A stretch of 64,000 bases of DNA, taken from assembly GCA_020544305.1 (NCBI GenBank), contig CP058667.1, positions 1,736,001 to 1,800,000 of the forward strand, written 5' to 3'. A program made the translations under genes and the position numbers. Source of the stretch: Staphylococcus taiwanensis. Its GTDB lineage: Bacteria; Bacillota; Bacilli; Staphylococcales; Staphylococcaceae. Shown one piece after another: positions 39,274 through 47,929 of this stretch; within the stretch, counting starts at the first letter, position 1; the number at the start of each line of letters is the position of its first letter. The notes beneath the pieces are model-generated. The model worked only from the letters and a program-made list of their open reading frames with translations, ran no database searches and was not told where the DNA came from.

Positions 39274-39304
39274 CAAAAAAACTCGCCAATATATGACGAG
39301 TTTC
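39274..39304 (-). terminator. Terminator for leftward chromosomal transcripts
   Basis: On the minus strand AACTCG pairs with CGAGTT around an AT-rich loop, followed by TTTTTTGTG. It lies downstream of the 29-codon ORF and the phosphodiesterase gene. Confidence 0.65.
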
Positions 39305-39409
39305 TAAGACTTAGAAATTTAATTGCATTATTCATAAACTTTTGACACGTGCTTGACACTTTTAAATCTAATTTATACTCACTTTATAAATTTAAAAATT
39401 TAGCGTTAT

Positions 39410-39499
39410 TTAGAATGTAAGTATTAAATTAATAATTGAAATCAACAATGCAATTATTGATAAATAAAACGTTATAGTGGTTAGTTTTTCACTTCTCAT
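39410..39499 (-). CDS. 29-residue hydrophobic peptide, possible type I toxin-like or membrane peptide
   Basis: ATG at 39499 with AAGGGG eight bases upstream; stop TAA at 39410. The peptide has a short charged start (MRSEKLTT) and then one continuous hydrophobic helix (ITFYLSIIALLISIINLILTF). Size, charge placement and single membrane helix resemble type I toxins or other small membrane peptides of staphylococci. I found no obvious antisense RNA promoter, so the toxin idea is weak. It is the only coding signal in the 540-base gap between int and the phosphodiesterase gene. Confidence 0.5.
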   Translation of the reverse strand: MRSEKLTTITFYLSIIALLISIINLILTF

Positions 39500-39604
39500 T
39501 TTGAGAACCCCTTCTTTATTATATCTTAAAACTTGTAACTATTTTACATAATTACAATTGAATCAATCTATTAAAATTTATTTAAATGCCTAAGTGTTTT
39601 TAAA

Positions 39605-40114
39605 TTAAATCTCAAATTCAATAGCTTCTATAATATGATTGTCACGGTTTCTATAATTTAAAGTAGCGCTATTATTTCGTTCTTCAATTATCAATTCTGC
39701 GAAAGTTTCTTCTATATTACTCCGTGATTGAGAAATACTACCAGGATTGATTACATGTACGCCGCCTATATTTTCGTATTTTGCGACATGTGTATGTCCA
39801 TAAAATGCGAATTGACATTCCATTGATTTCGCTTTTTCGGCTAATTTCATTCGTGTTTGATTAACTTGATATAGATGTCCATGTGTGTAAAAAGCTTTAA
39901 TGCCATTGTTTTCTATTACTTCTTCCATTGGGAACTCTGGATAAAAGTCACAATTCCCTTTCACACGATGGTACAAGCTCAATTCTGTATCATTATAGTC
40001 AAATTCAGAATCACCTAAATGTATAAACACATTAGCATCTTGATGTTGCTCGTATAAATGGTATAAAATACCTGCTTCTGTATGATTGTCACTTACTATA
40101 AGCCACTTTGTCAT
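39605..40114 (-). CDS. YfcE/MJ0936-family metallophosphoesterase
   Basis: 169 residues with the calcineurin-like motifs SDNHTE, HLGDSEFD (GD), GNCDFYPEF (GNxD, here GNCD) and FYGHTHVAKYE (GHTH). These build a two-metal phosphodiesterase site; B. subtilis YsnB is the likely orthologue. The substrate is unknown. The start overlaps the rdgB stop (ATGA), giving the murI-rdgB-phosphodiesterase operon known from S. aureus and B. subtilis. Confidence 0.9.
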   Translation of the reverse strand: MTKWLIVSDNHTEAGILYHLYEQHQDANVFIHLGDSEFDYNDTELSLYHRVKGNCDFYPEFPMEEVIENNGIKAFYTHGHLYQVNQTRMKLAEKAKSMECQFAFYGHTHVAKYENIGGVHVINPGSISQSRSNIEETFAELIIEERNNSATLNYRNRDNHIIEAIEFEI

Positions 40115-40695
40115 GACAATTCACTCTCCAAATACGCATTTAATTTCTTAATCGCATTGCCTCGATGACTAATTTCACTTTTCTCTTCTGTAGTGAGTTG
40201 TGCCATTGTTTTTCCTTTTTCAGGAACAAAGAAGATAGGATCATATCCGAAGCCATTCTCTCCTTGTCGTTCATTTGTAATCACACCTGATACTGTTCCT
40301 TTAAAGGTACGTGTCTCTTCGCCAGGCGTACTCATGCTTATAACACAAACAAATTGTGCTTCTCTCTCACTAATACCTTCTAAATTTTGTAATAGTTTAT
40401 CTATATTAGCTTCATCACTTTTATTTGGTCCAGCATATCGAGCTGAATAAACACCTGGTTCTCCATTTAACGCAAATACTTCTAATCCACTATCATCAGC
40501 AATGACTGCTTTATTTAGCGCTTTAGCTGCCGCTTCCGATTTTAATCGTGCATTTTCTTCAAAAGTGGTACCTGTTTCTTCTACATCGAAATCCTTAATA
40601 ACTTCAGAAATACCAATCACATTATCTTTCGGGAAAATTGCCTTAAAATCATTAATTTTGCCTTTATTATTTGAAGCAATTACTATATCAGCCAT
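40111..40695 (-). CDS. rdgB: XTP/dITP diphosphatase (RdgB/HAM1 family)
   Basis: 194 residues from the ATG at 40695 (MADIVIASNNKGKINDFK), with GGAGG upstream; an in-frame ATG at 40713 would place the ribosome site inside the gene. Motifs SNNKGK, DDSGLEVFALNGEPGVYSARYAG and SHRGNA are the family's base- and metal-binding loops. It hydrolyses dITP and XTP to keep deaminated purines out of DNA. It is the middle gene of the murI operon. Confidence 0.95.
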   Translation of the reverse strand: MADIVIASNNKGKINDFKAIFPKDNVIGISEVIKDFDVEETGTTFEENARLKSEAAAKALNKAVIADDSGLEVFALNGEPGVYSARYAGPNKSDEANIDKLLQNLEGISEREAQFVCVISMSTPGEETRTFKGTVSGVITNERQGENGFGYDPIFFVPEKGKTMAQLTTEEKSEISHRGNAIKKLNAYLESELS

Positions 40696-40719
40696 AATTA
40701 ATTGTACCTCCAAGCTTTA

Positions 40720-41517
40720 TTATTCAACGCTAATTCGTTCAACGTCGACGTTTAGTTTCAACCATTGTCCAATAATATTTTTAATGTGCATCGTGTCACC
40801 TGTTGCGAAAAAACGATGGTCAGGATGGCGAGTATAACTTGCATGTTCATTACTAAAAGTGAGTAACGCACTAACTTCACGAGCCGTCTCTAGTCCTGAA
40901 GAAATGACTTTTTTCTCACCGCCAAAATAATCTTTAATGGGTTTATAAAGTAATGGATAATGTGTACAGCCTAATATAATGGTATCTGCATCGGTATTTC
41001 GCCATTGTTTTAAAGTTTGATGAATCACTATACTCGTTATAGTGGGATCATCATATCGCATTTGTTCTACTAAAGGTACAAAACCAGGACAAGCTACACC
41101 ATAGACATGAACGTTTGGATTAATACGTTTAATATGATGACGATAGGCTTCAGATTTAATTGTCCCTTCAGTGCCTAATACGAGTACATTTTGATTTTTA
41201 GTTGTCATAATTGCAGTTCTTGAACCGGGTTCAATAACACCAATCACTGGAATAGGTAATATCTGTTGTAAATGCTCTAAAGCTACAGCAGTTGCAGTAT
41301 TACAGGCAATTACTAACATTTTAATATCAAATTCCATCAATTTTTTAGCTAATTGTGTTGTAAACTTTTTCACTTCATCTCCAGGTCGTGGACCATAGGG
41401 ACATCTTGCTATATCTCCTAAATAATAGATAGTCTCATTAGGAAGCTGTCGCATAATTTCTTTAGCTACAGTTAAGCCTCCCACACCAGAATCTATAACA
41501 CCTATTGGTTTATTCAT
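40720..41517 (-). CDS. murI: Glutamate racemase
   Basis: 265 residues. [21 protein letters not shown] starts the protein; the two catalytic cysteines are in [10 protein letters not shown] and LGCTHYPLL. It makes D-glutamate for peptidoglycan. It is the first gene of the murI-rdgB-phosphodiesterase operon, with 24 bases between it and the rdgB start. Confidence 0.96.
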   Translation of the reverse strand: MNKPIGVIDSGVGGLTVAKEIMRQLPNETIYYLGDIARCPYGPRPGDEVKKFTTQLAKKLMEFDIKMLVIACNTATAVALEHLQQILPIPVIGVIEPGSRTAIMTTKNQNVLVLGTEGTIKSEAYRHHIKRINPNVHVYGVACPGFVPLVEQMRYDDPTITSIVIHQTLKQWRNTDADTIILGCTHYPLLYKPIKDYFGGEKKVISSGLETAREVSALLTFSNEHASYTRHPDHRFFATGDTMHIKNIIGQWLKLNVDVERISVE

Positions 41518-41627
41518 TTACATTCATCCTTATAACACATAATAAATTTATTTTACCATAGACGTTAGTAGAGTTTGACTAATCTGTTTTTTTCTTTTAA
41601 AAGTGACCCACACAATTCAAAGTATAA

Positions 41628-41728
41628 AAATAGAAGTGAAACAGAATTCATAATGAATTCATTGTTCCACTTCATTGGGTCTGACAGTAACATAGAAACA
41701 TGATATAAACATGTTTCTATGTTTAGTC
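41628..41728 (-). terminator. Two strong stem-loops after sdhB
   Basis: On the minus strand the first stem pairs AACATAGAAACATG with CATGTTTCTATGTT (41691-41727). The second pairs GAAGTG..GAATTCAT with ATGAATTC..CACTTC (41631-41672) and is followed by TATTTTTATAC. The second looks like the operon terminator; the first may protect the 3' end. Confidence 0.65.
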
Positions 41729-41747
41729 ATCTTTATACTTTAATAAT

Positions 41748-42611
41748 TTAATCTACTTTGTGGTCTGAACCAAAGAATGATTTAAACATATGGAATGTTG
41801 TTTCTCTGTTCATCGCTGCAATTGACGTTGTCAATGGAATACCTTTTGGACAAGCATTTACACAGTTTTGTGAGTTACCACAAGCTTGTAAACCACCTGC
41901 ACTCATTAATGCATCTAAACGTTCATCTTTTGTCATTGCACCAGTAGGATGTAAATCAAATAAACGTACTTGAGAAATTGCTTGTGCACCAACAAATTTA
42001 TTATTAGGTGTAACGTTTGGACAAACTTCTAAACATACACCACAAGTCATACATTTAGATAATTCGTATGCCGTTTGACGTTTTTTCTCAGGCATACGTG
42101 GACCAGGTCCTAAATCATAGGTACCATCGATTGGAATCCACGCTTTCATACGTTTTAAGTTATCGAACATTCTAGTACGATCTACTTGTAAATCACGAAT
42201 AACTGGGAAAGTACTCATTGGTTCTAAACGGATAGGTTGTTCTAATTGATCAACGATTGCTGAACATGATTGTCTAGCACGGCCATTAATAACCATTGAA
42301 CAAGCACCACAAACCTCTTCTAGACAGTTCATATCCCAAGTAACAGGCGTTGTTTTTTCACCTTTACTATTAATCGGATTACGTCTTATTTCCATTAAAC
42401 ATGCAATGACGTTCATGTTTTCTTTATATGGAATTTCAAACGTTTCTTCATAAGGTTTAGATTCTTGATTATCTTGACGTTTGATAATTAATTTAATTGA
42501 TTTTTGTTTTGGTTCTTTTTGCTCTTGTTTATCTTGATTTTTCTGAGTGCTTTGAGTGTCATTATTGCGTAATTCTTCCGGAGTTTCTTTTACTGATTGA
42601 GTGTCAGCCAT
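41748..42611 (-). CDS. sdhB: Succinate dehydrogenase iron-sulfur subunit
   Basis: 287 residues. A Gln/Lys-rich N-terminal extension (~35 residues) precedes the plant-type ferredoxin domain. Cysteine clusters are CLEEVCGACSMVINGRARQSC ([2Fe-2S]), CMTCGVCLEVCPN ([4Fe-4S]) and CGNSQNCVNACPKG (second cluster, [3Fe-4S] type). It passes electrons from SdhA to the cytochrome b subunit. The start overlaps the sdhA stop by one base. It is the last gene of sdhCAB. Confidence 0.96.
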   Translation of the reverse strand: MADTQSVKETPEELRNNDTQSTQKNQDKQEQKEPKQKSIKLIIKRQDNQESKPYEETFEIPYKENMNVIACLMEIRRNPINSKGEKTTPVTWDMNCLEEVCGACSMVINGRARQSCSAIVDQLEQPIRLEPMSTFPVIRDLQVDRTRMFDNLKRMKAWIPIDGTYDLGPGPRMPEKKRQTAYELSKCMTCGVCLEVCPNVTPNNKFVGAQAISQVRLFDLHPTGAMTKDERLDALMSAGGLQACGNSQNCVNACPKGIPLTTSIAAMNRETTFHMFKSFFGSDHKVD

Positions 42612-44377
42612 TATTTTTTACCTCCTTTAGACTTACTAGTATAGTCACGTTTACGTGGTGGAATTAAACTTACATCAACTGGTTCATAAGTAAATTTAGG
42701 TGCTTCTGTTTTACTTTGATATTCAGCTAACGTTGTTTTTAACCATTCATCGTCATTACGATCTGGGAATTCAGGTTTGTAATGTGCACCACGTGATTCA
42801 TTACGGTTATATGCACCAATTGTAATAACACGTGCTAGTACTAGCATGTTCCATAATTGACGCGTAAAGAATACTGCTTGGTTACTCCAAGTTTGTGTAT
42901 CTTCCATATCAATATCTTCATATCGTTTCATCAATTCTACAATTTTTTTGTCAGTTTCTAATAATTTATCGTTTTCACGTACAACAGTTACATTTGCTGT
43001 CATAATTTCACCTAGTTCACGGTGAAGTTTATATGCATTTTCAGAACCACGCATATTTAATAATTTATCGAAACGTTCTTGTTCTTCATCAACACGTTTT
43101 TGATATATACTTTCATCTAAATCAGTATATGTTGTTTCAACGTTTTCAACATATTTAATCGCATTCGGTCCAGCAACTGTTCCACCATAAATTGCAGATA
43201 GTAATGAGTTAGCACCTAAACGGTTACCACCATGTTGTGAGAAGTCACATTCTCCGGCTGCAAATAAACCTTTAATGTTAGTCATTTGATCATAGTCAAC
43301 ATATAAGCCACCCATTGAGTAGTGAACTGCTGGGAAAATTTTCATTGGAACTTTACGTGGGTCATCTCCAGTAAATTTCTCATAGATTTCAATGATTCCA
43401 CCAAGTTTAACATCTAACTCATGTGGATCTTTATGAGACAAATCAAGGTATACCATGTTTTCACCATTGATACCTAATTTTTGATTAATACACACATCAA
43501 AAATTTCACGTGTTGCGATATCACGTGGTACTAAGTTACCATAGTCAGGATATTTTTCTTCTAAGAAGTACCAAGGTTTACCGTCTTTATACGTCCAAAT
43601 ACGGCCACCTTCACCACGTGCTGATTCACTCATTAAGCGTAGTTTGTCGTCACCAGGAATCGCTGTTGGATGGATTTGGATAAATTCACCATTGGCATAT
43701 TTAGCACCTTGTTGGTAAACAATAGACGCTGCTGAACCTGTATTAATCATTGAGTTTGTTGTTTTACCGAAGATGATACCAGGACCACCAGTAGCCATGA
43801 TAACAGCATCTGAACCAAATGATTTAATTTCAGAAGTAGTCATATTTTGAGCAACAATACCTCTTGCAGCATTTTCCTCATCTTTAACAATACCTAGGAA
43901 TTCCCAACCTTCATATTTCGTTACTAAACCATCCACTTCAAATGAACGTACTTGTTCATCAAGTGCATATAAAAGTTGTTGACCAGTAGTGGCACCTGCG
44001 AAAGCTGTTCTATGATATAACGTACCACCAAAACGTCTGAAGTCTAATAGACCTTCTTTTGTTCTACTAAACATAACGCCCATACGGTCTAATAAATGAA
44101 TAATTGATGGTGCGGCTTCTGCCATAGCTTTAACAGGTGGTTGGTTTGCTAAGAAGTCACCACCATAAACTGTATCGTCAAAGTGAATCCAAGGTGAATC
44201 ACCTTCACCTTTGGTATTTACCGCACCGTTAATACCACCTTGGGCACATACAGAGTGCGAACGTTTAACAGGTACGATTGAGAATAAATCTACGTGCGCA
44301 CCTTGTTCTGCAGCTTTAATTGTTGACATCAGACCGGCAAGTCCTCCACCGACAACAATAATTTTTTTCTCTGCCAT
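42611..44377 (-). CDS. sdhA: Succinate dehydrogenase flavoprotein subunit
   Basis: 588 residues. FAD-binding GGGLAGLMSTIKAAEQG lies at about 10-26; His41 in RSHSVCAQGG is the covalent FAD attachment site. The catalytic Arg/His region is MSESARGEGGRIW and KIFPAVHYSMGGL, and the end of the FAD domain is HGGNRLGANSLLSA. It oxidises succinate to fumarate in the TCA cycle. It is preceded by a 120-base gap from sdhC containing a stable stem-loop. Confidence 0.97.
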   Translation of the reverse strand: MAEKKIIVVGGGLAGLMSTIKAAEQGAHVDLFSIVPVKRSHSVCAQGGINGAVNTKGEGDSPWIHFDDTVYGGDFLANQPPVKAMAEAAPSIIHLLDRMGVMFSRTKEGLLDFRRFGGTLYHRTAFAGATTGQQLLYALDEQVRSFEVDGLVTKYEGWEFLGIVKDEENAARGIVAQNMTTSEIKSFGSDAVIMATGGPGIIFGKTTNSMINTGSAASIVYQQGAKYANGEFIQIHPTAIPGDDKLRLMSESARGEGGRIWTYKDGKPWYFLEEKYPDYGNLVPRDIATREIFDVCINQKLGINGENMVYLDLSHKDPHELDVKLGGIIEIYEKFTGDDPRKVPMKIFPAVHYSMGGLYVDYDQMTNIKGLFAAGECDFSQHGGNRLGANSLLSAIYGGTVAGPNAIKYVENVETTYTDLDESIYQKRVDEEQERFDKLLNMRGSENAYKLHRELGEIMTANVTVVRENDKLLETDKKIVELMKRYEDIDMEDTQTWSNQAVFFTRQLWNMLVLARVITIGAYNRNESRGAHYKPEFPDRNDDEWLKTTLAEYQSKTEAPKFTYEPVDVSLIPPRKRDYTSKSKGGKK

Positions 44378-44435
44378 AGAATTGTCACTCCCCTAAAATA
44401 TATCTATAACTTAACGTTTAAACGCAAGCCCGCTC

Positions 44436-44466
44436 GATAAGTAACAAAAATCTAATGTTACTTATC
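44436..44466 (-). repeat. Intercistronic stem-loop between sdhC and sdhA
   Basis: GATAAGTAACA and TGTTACTTATC form a perfect 11-bp stem with a nine-base loop. No T-run follows on the minus strand, so it looks like an mRNA processing or stability element rather than a terminator. Confidence 0.55.
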
Positions 44467-44497
44467 TAAAATATTAAGTATTATTTCAATTAACGTT

Positions 44498-45112
44498 TTA
44501 TACGAATGCTAAAATTGCTGTTACTCCAATGTACGCAAGAACTAAGAATACAATTAAAGAAACCCAAGTAAATACACGTTGAGATTTTTTAGATTGTAAG
44601 AATCCCCATGTAACTAAGAATGACCATAGACCATTTGAAAAATGGAAAATAACACATACAACACAAATCATGTAGATAACAACCCACAATGGATTTTCAA
44701 GTGTTTTGTGCATCAATTCAAAATCAACTGCTTTACCAAAGAAGTATTTTTGAATTGTAGTTTGCCATAAATGCATGAAGATAAATACGAATGTCACAAT
44801 ACCTGAGAATCTTTGTAATGCAAACATCCAGTTTCTAAATAATGAATAGTGACCGATGTTTTCTTTTGCTGTAAACGCGATATGAATACCATATAAACCA
44901 TGGTATAAAATTGGAATATAAATTAATAAAAATTCAACTGCTAATAAAAATGGAATTGATTCCATAAAGCCAGTTACCTTATTAAAAGCATCTGCCCCTT
45001 GTGTCGCTTGATGGTTCACAACTAAGTGAACAATTAAGAATGCACCAATTGGAATAATACCTAGTAACGAGTGAATACGTCTTAGGTAAAATTCATTTTT
45101 AGACTTTGCCAA
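44498..45112 (-). CDS. sdhC: Succinate dehydrogenase cytochrome b558 subunit
   Basis: 204 residues with five predicted membrane helices: IIPIGAFLIVHLVVNH, FLLAVEFLLIYIPILYH, FSGIVTFVFIFMHLW, WVVIYMICVVCVIFHFSNGLW and WVSLIVFLVLAYIGVTAIL. Histidines in LIVHLVVNH, YHGLYGIHI, FIFMHLW and IFHFSN are the heme b ligand candidates. It anchors SdhAB and passes electrons to menaquinone. The first codon follows GGGGGGACTCC, an unusually G-rich leader. It heads the sdhCAB operon. Confidence 0.95.
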   Translation of the reverse strand: MAKSKNEFYLRRIHSLLGIIPIGAFLIVHLVVNHQATQGADAFNKVTGFMESIPFLLAVEFLLIYIPILYHGLYGIHIAFTAKENIGHYSLFRNWMFALQRFSGIVTFVFIFMHLWQTTIQKYFFGKAVDFELMHKTLENPLWVVIYMICVVCVIFHFSNGLWSFLVTWGFLQSKKSQRVFTWVSLIVFLVLAYIGVTAILAFV

Positions 45113-45361
45113 AAGGAGTCCCCCCTGTAAAACAATTAATTTAAATCGCTTTTCTTTAAGAAAATTACGCTAATTAAGAGTAAAAATAATCAAAAATATT
45201 TACTATTTTATTTAGTACTTGTCAGTGTTGAGCATATCTTATATTGCTCGTATAAATTCAACTATGTAAACAAGTAGGACTTAAAAAAGTAAATACATTT
45301 ATATATATTTTTTTAATGATAAATGCATATTTTACATTAATCATATAAATTAACATTTAAA

Positions 45362-45376
45362 TGATAATGACTCTCA
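45362..45376. promoter_or_regulatory. Fur-box-like site upstream of sdhC
   Basis: TGATAATGACTCTCA matches 12 of the 14 defined positions of the Fur 7-1-7 core TGATAATNATTATCA. It lies about 250 bases upstream of sdhC, distant for direct repression, and could instead control a transcript starting here toward the right. Confidence 0.45.
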
Positions 45377-45453
45377 ATTAGAAAACGCTTCCATACTTTC
45401 TTAAAAAAATAAGCTTTTTGTTAACTATATTGTAACATTTTTTACATGCTTTT

Positions 45454-45488
45454 GGGGTATGAGAATAATTCTCATACCCCTTTTTTTA
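45454..45488 (+). terminator. Palindromic terminator, T-run on the plus strand
   Basis: GGGGTATGAGAAT and ATTCTCATACCCC form a perfect 13-bp stem around a single A (so the real loop is larger), followed by seven T on the plus strand. The minus strand lacks a T-run, although it follows uvrC. Its centre, TGAGAATAATTCTCA (45460-45474), is also a Fur-like 15-mer. Confidence 0.6.
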
Positions 45489-45491
45489 AAA

Positions 45492-47279
45492 TTAGTTATC
45501 TTTTAGCGCTTGTTGTAAATTTTTAGCTACTTTTTCAGGAAGACCAGCATTTTTTAAATCCGCTACACTCGCCTCTTTCATTTTTTTAATAGAGCCAAAT
45601 GTACGCAATAATTTAGTTTTACGTTTACTACCAATACCATCAACAGTATCTAACACGGATTGTAATCCTGTTTTTTGTCGAGTTTGACGATGGAAAGTAA
45701 TTGCAAAACGGTGAACTTCATCTTGAATACGATGTAATAAATAGAATGCTTGGCTATTTTTCTTCATTGGTACTACTTCAGCACTCGAACCGTATAGTAA
45801 TTCTGATGTTTGGTGTTTATCATTTTTTCTTAAACCCGCAACTGGAATATCTAAGCCTAACTCATTTTCAAGCACATCCATAACACCCGACATGTGACCT
45901 TTACCTCCGTCAACGATGATAAGATCAGGCAATGGCAAGCCTTCATTTAAAACGCGTGTATAGCGACGACGAACTACTTCTCTCATTGATTTATAATCAT
46001 CAGGTCCTTCGACCGTCTTAATTTTATATTTACGATATCCTTTTTTATCAGGTTTACCATCTACAAATGTAACCATCGCAGAAACGGGATCTACACCTTG
46101 AATATTAGAGTTATCAAACGCTTCAATACGAATTGGCGTTTGAATGCCCATACGCTCTCCTAATTCTTCAATAGCTTTGACTGTTCGAGATTCATCTCTA
46201 GCAATAAGTTCAAATTTATTGTCTAATGCGACTTCAGCATTATGATTCGCTAAATCTACCATTTCTTTCTTGGCACCACGTGCTGGTTGGACAATTTTAG
46301 TGTCTACTACTGACTGAATCATATTTTTATCTAAGTTTTTAGGTACATGTACTTCTTTTGGCAAAATATGTTGATTTAAACTATAGAATTGGCCTATAAA
46401 CGTATAAAACTCTTCTTCTTCAGTTTGTTGTTGTAATGGAATCATTGTAGCGTCACGTTGAATCATATTCCCTTGTCTAATGAAGAAAACTTGAATACAC
46501 ATCCAACCTTTAGAAACGTTATATCCAAAAACATCACGTACTGTATTATCGGAGGACATAATCTTTTGTTTCTTAGTTAAATTATGAATATGTTGTATTA
46601 AATCGCGATATTCTTTTGCACGTTCAAAATCTAGTTTCTCACTAGCGTCTAGCATGCGATCTTCAAGATTTTTAAGAATTGTTTTGTCTTCTCCACTTAA
46701 AAAGTCACTGATTTCACGCGTCATTTTGGCATATTGTTGTTGATCTACATCATATACACATGGACCCATGCATTGCCCAATGTGATAATAAAGGCATAAT
46801 TTATCTGGCATATTATCACATTTTCTAAACGGATAGATGCGATCTAATAATTTCTTTGTTTCTTGTGCTGAATAGGCATTGGGGTATGGTCCAAAATATT
46901 TGCCTGTTCCTTTTTTTACAGTTCTTGTAACGATTAACCTTGGATGCTTTTCTTTAGTTATTTTAATAAAAGGATAACTTTTATCGTCTTTTAATAAGAT
47001 ATTGTAACGAGGTTGATATTGCTTTATTAGATTTAACTCTAATAAAAGTGATTCCGTCTCACTAGAAGTTACAATAAATTCAAAATTACGTATCTCACTT
47101 ACTAGTCTTGTAGTTTTGGCATCATGTGCACCAGTAAAATAAGAACGTAATCGATTTCTAAGTCGTTTAGCTTTACCAACATAAATCACTTGATTATTTC
47201 GGTCCTTCATTAAATAACAACCTGGTTCAAATGGAACGACACTTAATTTATCTTTAATTTTATCTTTGTAGTCTGTCAT
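45492..47279 (-). CDS. uvrC: UvrABC system protein C
   Basis: 595 residues. The N-terminal GIY-YIG nuclease is at 10-90 ([25 protein letters not shown]). A UVR motif lies near 200-235 ([16 protein letters not shown]). The C-terminal endonuclease has [20 protein letters not shown] and [14 protein letters not shown], and a tandem helix-hairpin-helix at the end ([20 protein letters not shown]). It makes both incisions in nucleotide excision repair. The gene is complete; the start follows GGAGGACAA. Confidence 0.97.
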   Translation of the reverse strand: MTDYKDKIKDKLSVVPFEPGCYLMKDRNNQVIYVGKAKRLRNRLRSYFTGAHDAKTTRLVSEIRNFEFIVTSSETESLLLELNLIKQYQPRYNILLKDDKSYPFIKITKEKHPRLIVTRTVKKGTGKYFGPYPNAYSAQETKKLLDRIYPFRKCDNMPDKLCLYYHIGQCMGPCVYDVDQQQYAKMTREISDFLSGEDKTILKNLEDRMLDASEKLDFERAKEYRDLIQHIHNLTKKQKIMSSDNTVRDVFGYNVSKGWMCIQVFFIRQGNMIQRDATMIPLQQQTEEEEFYTFIGQFYSLNQHILPKEVHVPKNLDKNMIQSVVDTKIVQPARGAKKEMVDLANHNAEVALDNKFELIARDESRTVKAIEELGERMGIQTPIRIEAFDNSNIQGVDPVSAMVTFVDGKPDKKGYRKYKIKTVEGPDDYKSMREVVRRRYTRVLNEGLPLPDLIIVDGGKGHMSGVMDVLENELGLDIPVAGLRKNDKHQTSELLYGSSAEVVPMKKNSQAFYLLHRIQDEVHRFAITFHRQTRQKTGLQSVLDTVDGIGSKRKTKLLRTFGSIKKMKEASVADLKNAGLPEKVAKNLQQALKDN

Positions 47280-47367
47280 ATTTGTCCTCCTTTCTTAATA
47301 AATTTGTTTATATGATTTGGTGCAACCAAACGTACAATTCAGTCATAGCTCGCTTTTGTCAGAATGC

Positions 47368-47403
47368 TAAAAAAATCTGAGACACATTTTATGTCTCAGA
47401 CTT
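47368..47403 (-). terminator. Intrinsic terminator after trxA
   Basis: On the minus strand TCTGAGACA pairs perfectly with TGTCTCAGA around TAAAATG, followed by TTTTTTT. It separates trxA from uvrC. Confidence 0.88.
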
Positions 47404-47428
47404 TGTCATAATTAAATTCTTTAAATGC

Positions 47429-47743
47429 TTATAGATGTTTATCTAATACTTCAGCTAAGTTTTCTTTAGGTTGGAAACCTACAACTTTATCAACAGGTTC
47501 TCCATCTTTAAATACGATTAAAGTTGGGATACTCATAACTTCAAATTTAGCAGCAGTAGATGGGTTTTCATCAACGTCTAATTTTAAAATATCAGCTTTA
47601 CCATCATAATCCCCAGCTAATTCTTCTAAAACTGGAGCAATCATTTTACATGGGCCACACCAAGTTGCCCAAAAATCTACTAATTTAACGCCTGATTGAA
47701 TATTTTCATCAATGTTTGAATCCGTTACTTTTACGATTGCCAT
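47429..47743 (-). CDS. trxA: Thioredoxin
   Basis: 104 residues from the ATG at 47743 ([15 protein letters not shown]), the usual staphylococcal start; the upstream ATG overlaps the ribosome site. The active site is ATWCGPCKM, with the cis-proline region [12 protein letters not shown]. It reduces cytoplasmic disulfides with thioredoxin reductase. It is encoded downstream of mutS2 and ends with its own terminator. Confidence 0.97.
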   Translation of the reverse strand: MAIVKVTDSNIDENIQSGVKLVDFWATWCGPCKMIAPVLEELAGDYDGKADILKLDVDENPSTAAKFEVMSIPTLIVFKDGEPVDKVVGFQPKENLAEVLDKHL

Positions 47744-47929
47744 AAATGCCAATCCTCCTTAAATATTAAATGATGAGCAAATTATAACAGACTTTAGTCG
47801 TAACTGCATCGCTATTGCTCATTTATTAAATTTCTGTCTATATTATGCAGTAAAGAAAGCTTCACTACATTTTCACTGGCACTATTGTACTCTAAATTGA
47901 CCAAAAATCAATATAGAAGCTTTAAGAAT

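Larger units (their letters stand above)
45113..45491. other. 379-base gap between sdhC and uvrC with two Fur-box-like sites
   Basis: The gap is AT-rich and holds the expected leftward sdhC promoter, which I could not fix confidently. Two Fur-like 15-mers (45362-45376 and 45460-45474) and one T-tailed palindrome (45454-45488) were found. No ORF longer than about 25 codons with a ribosome site was seen. Confidence 0.6.
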
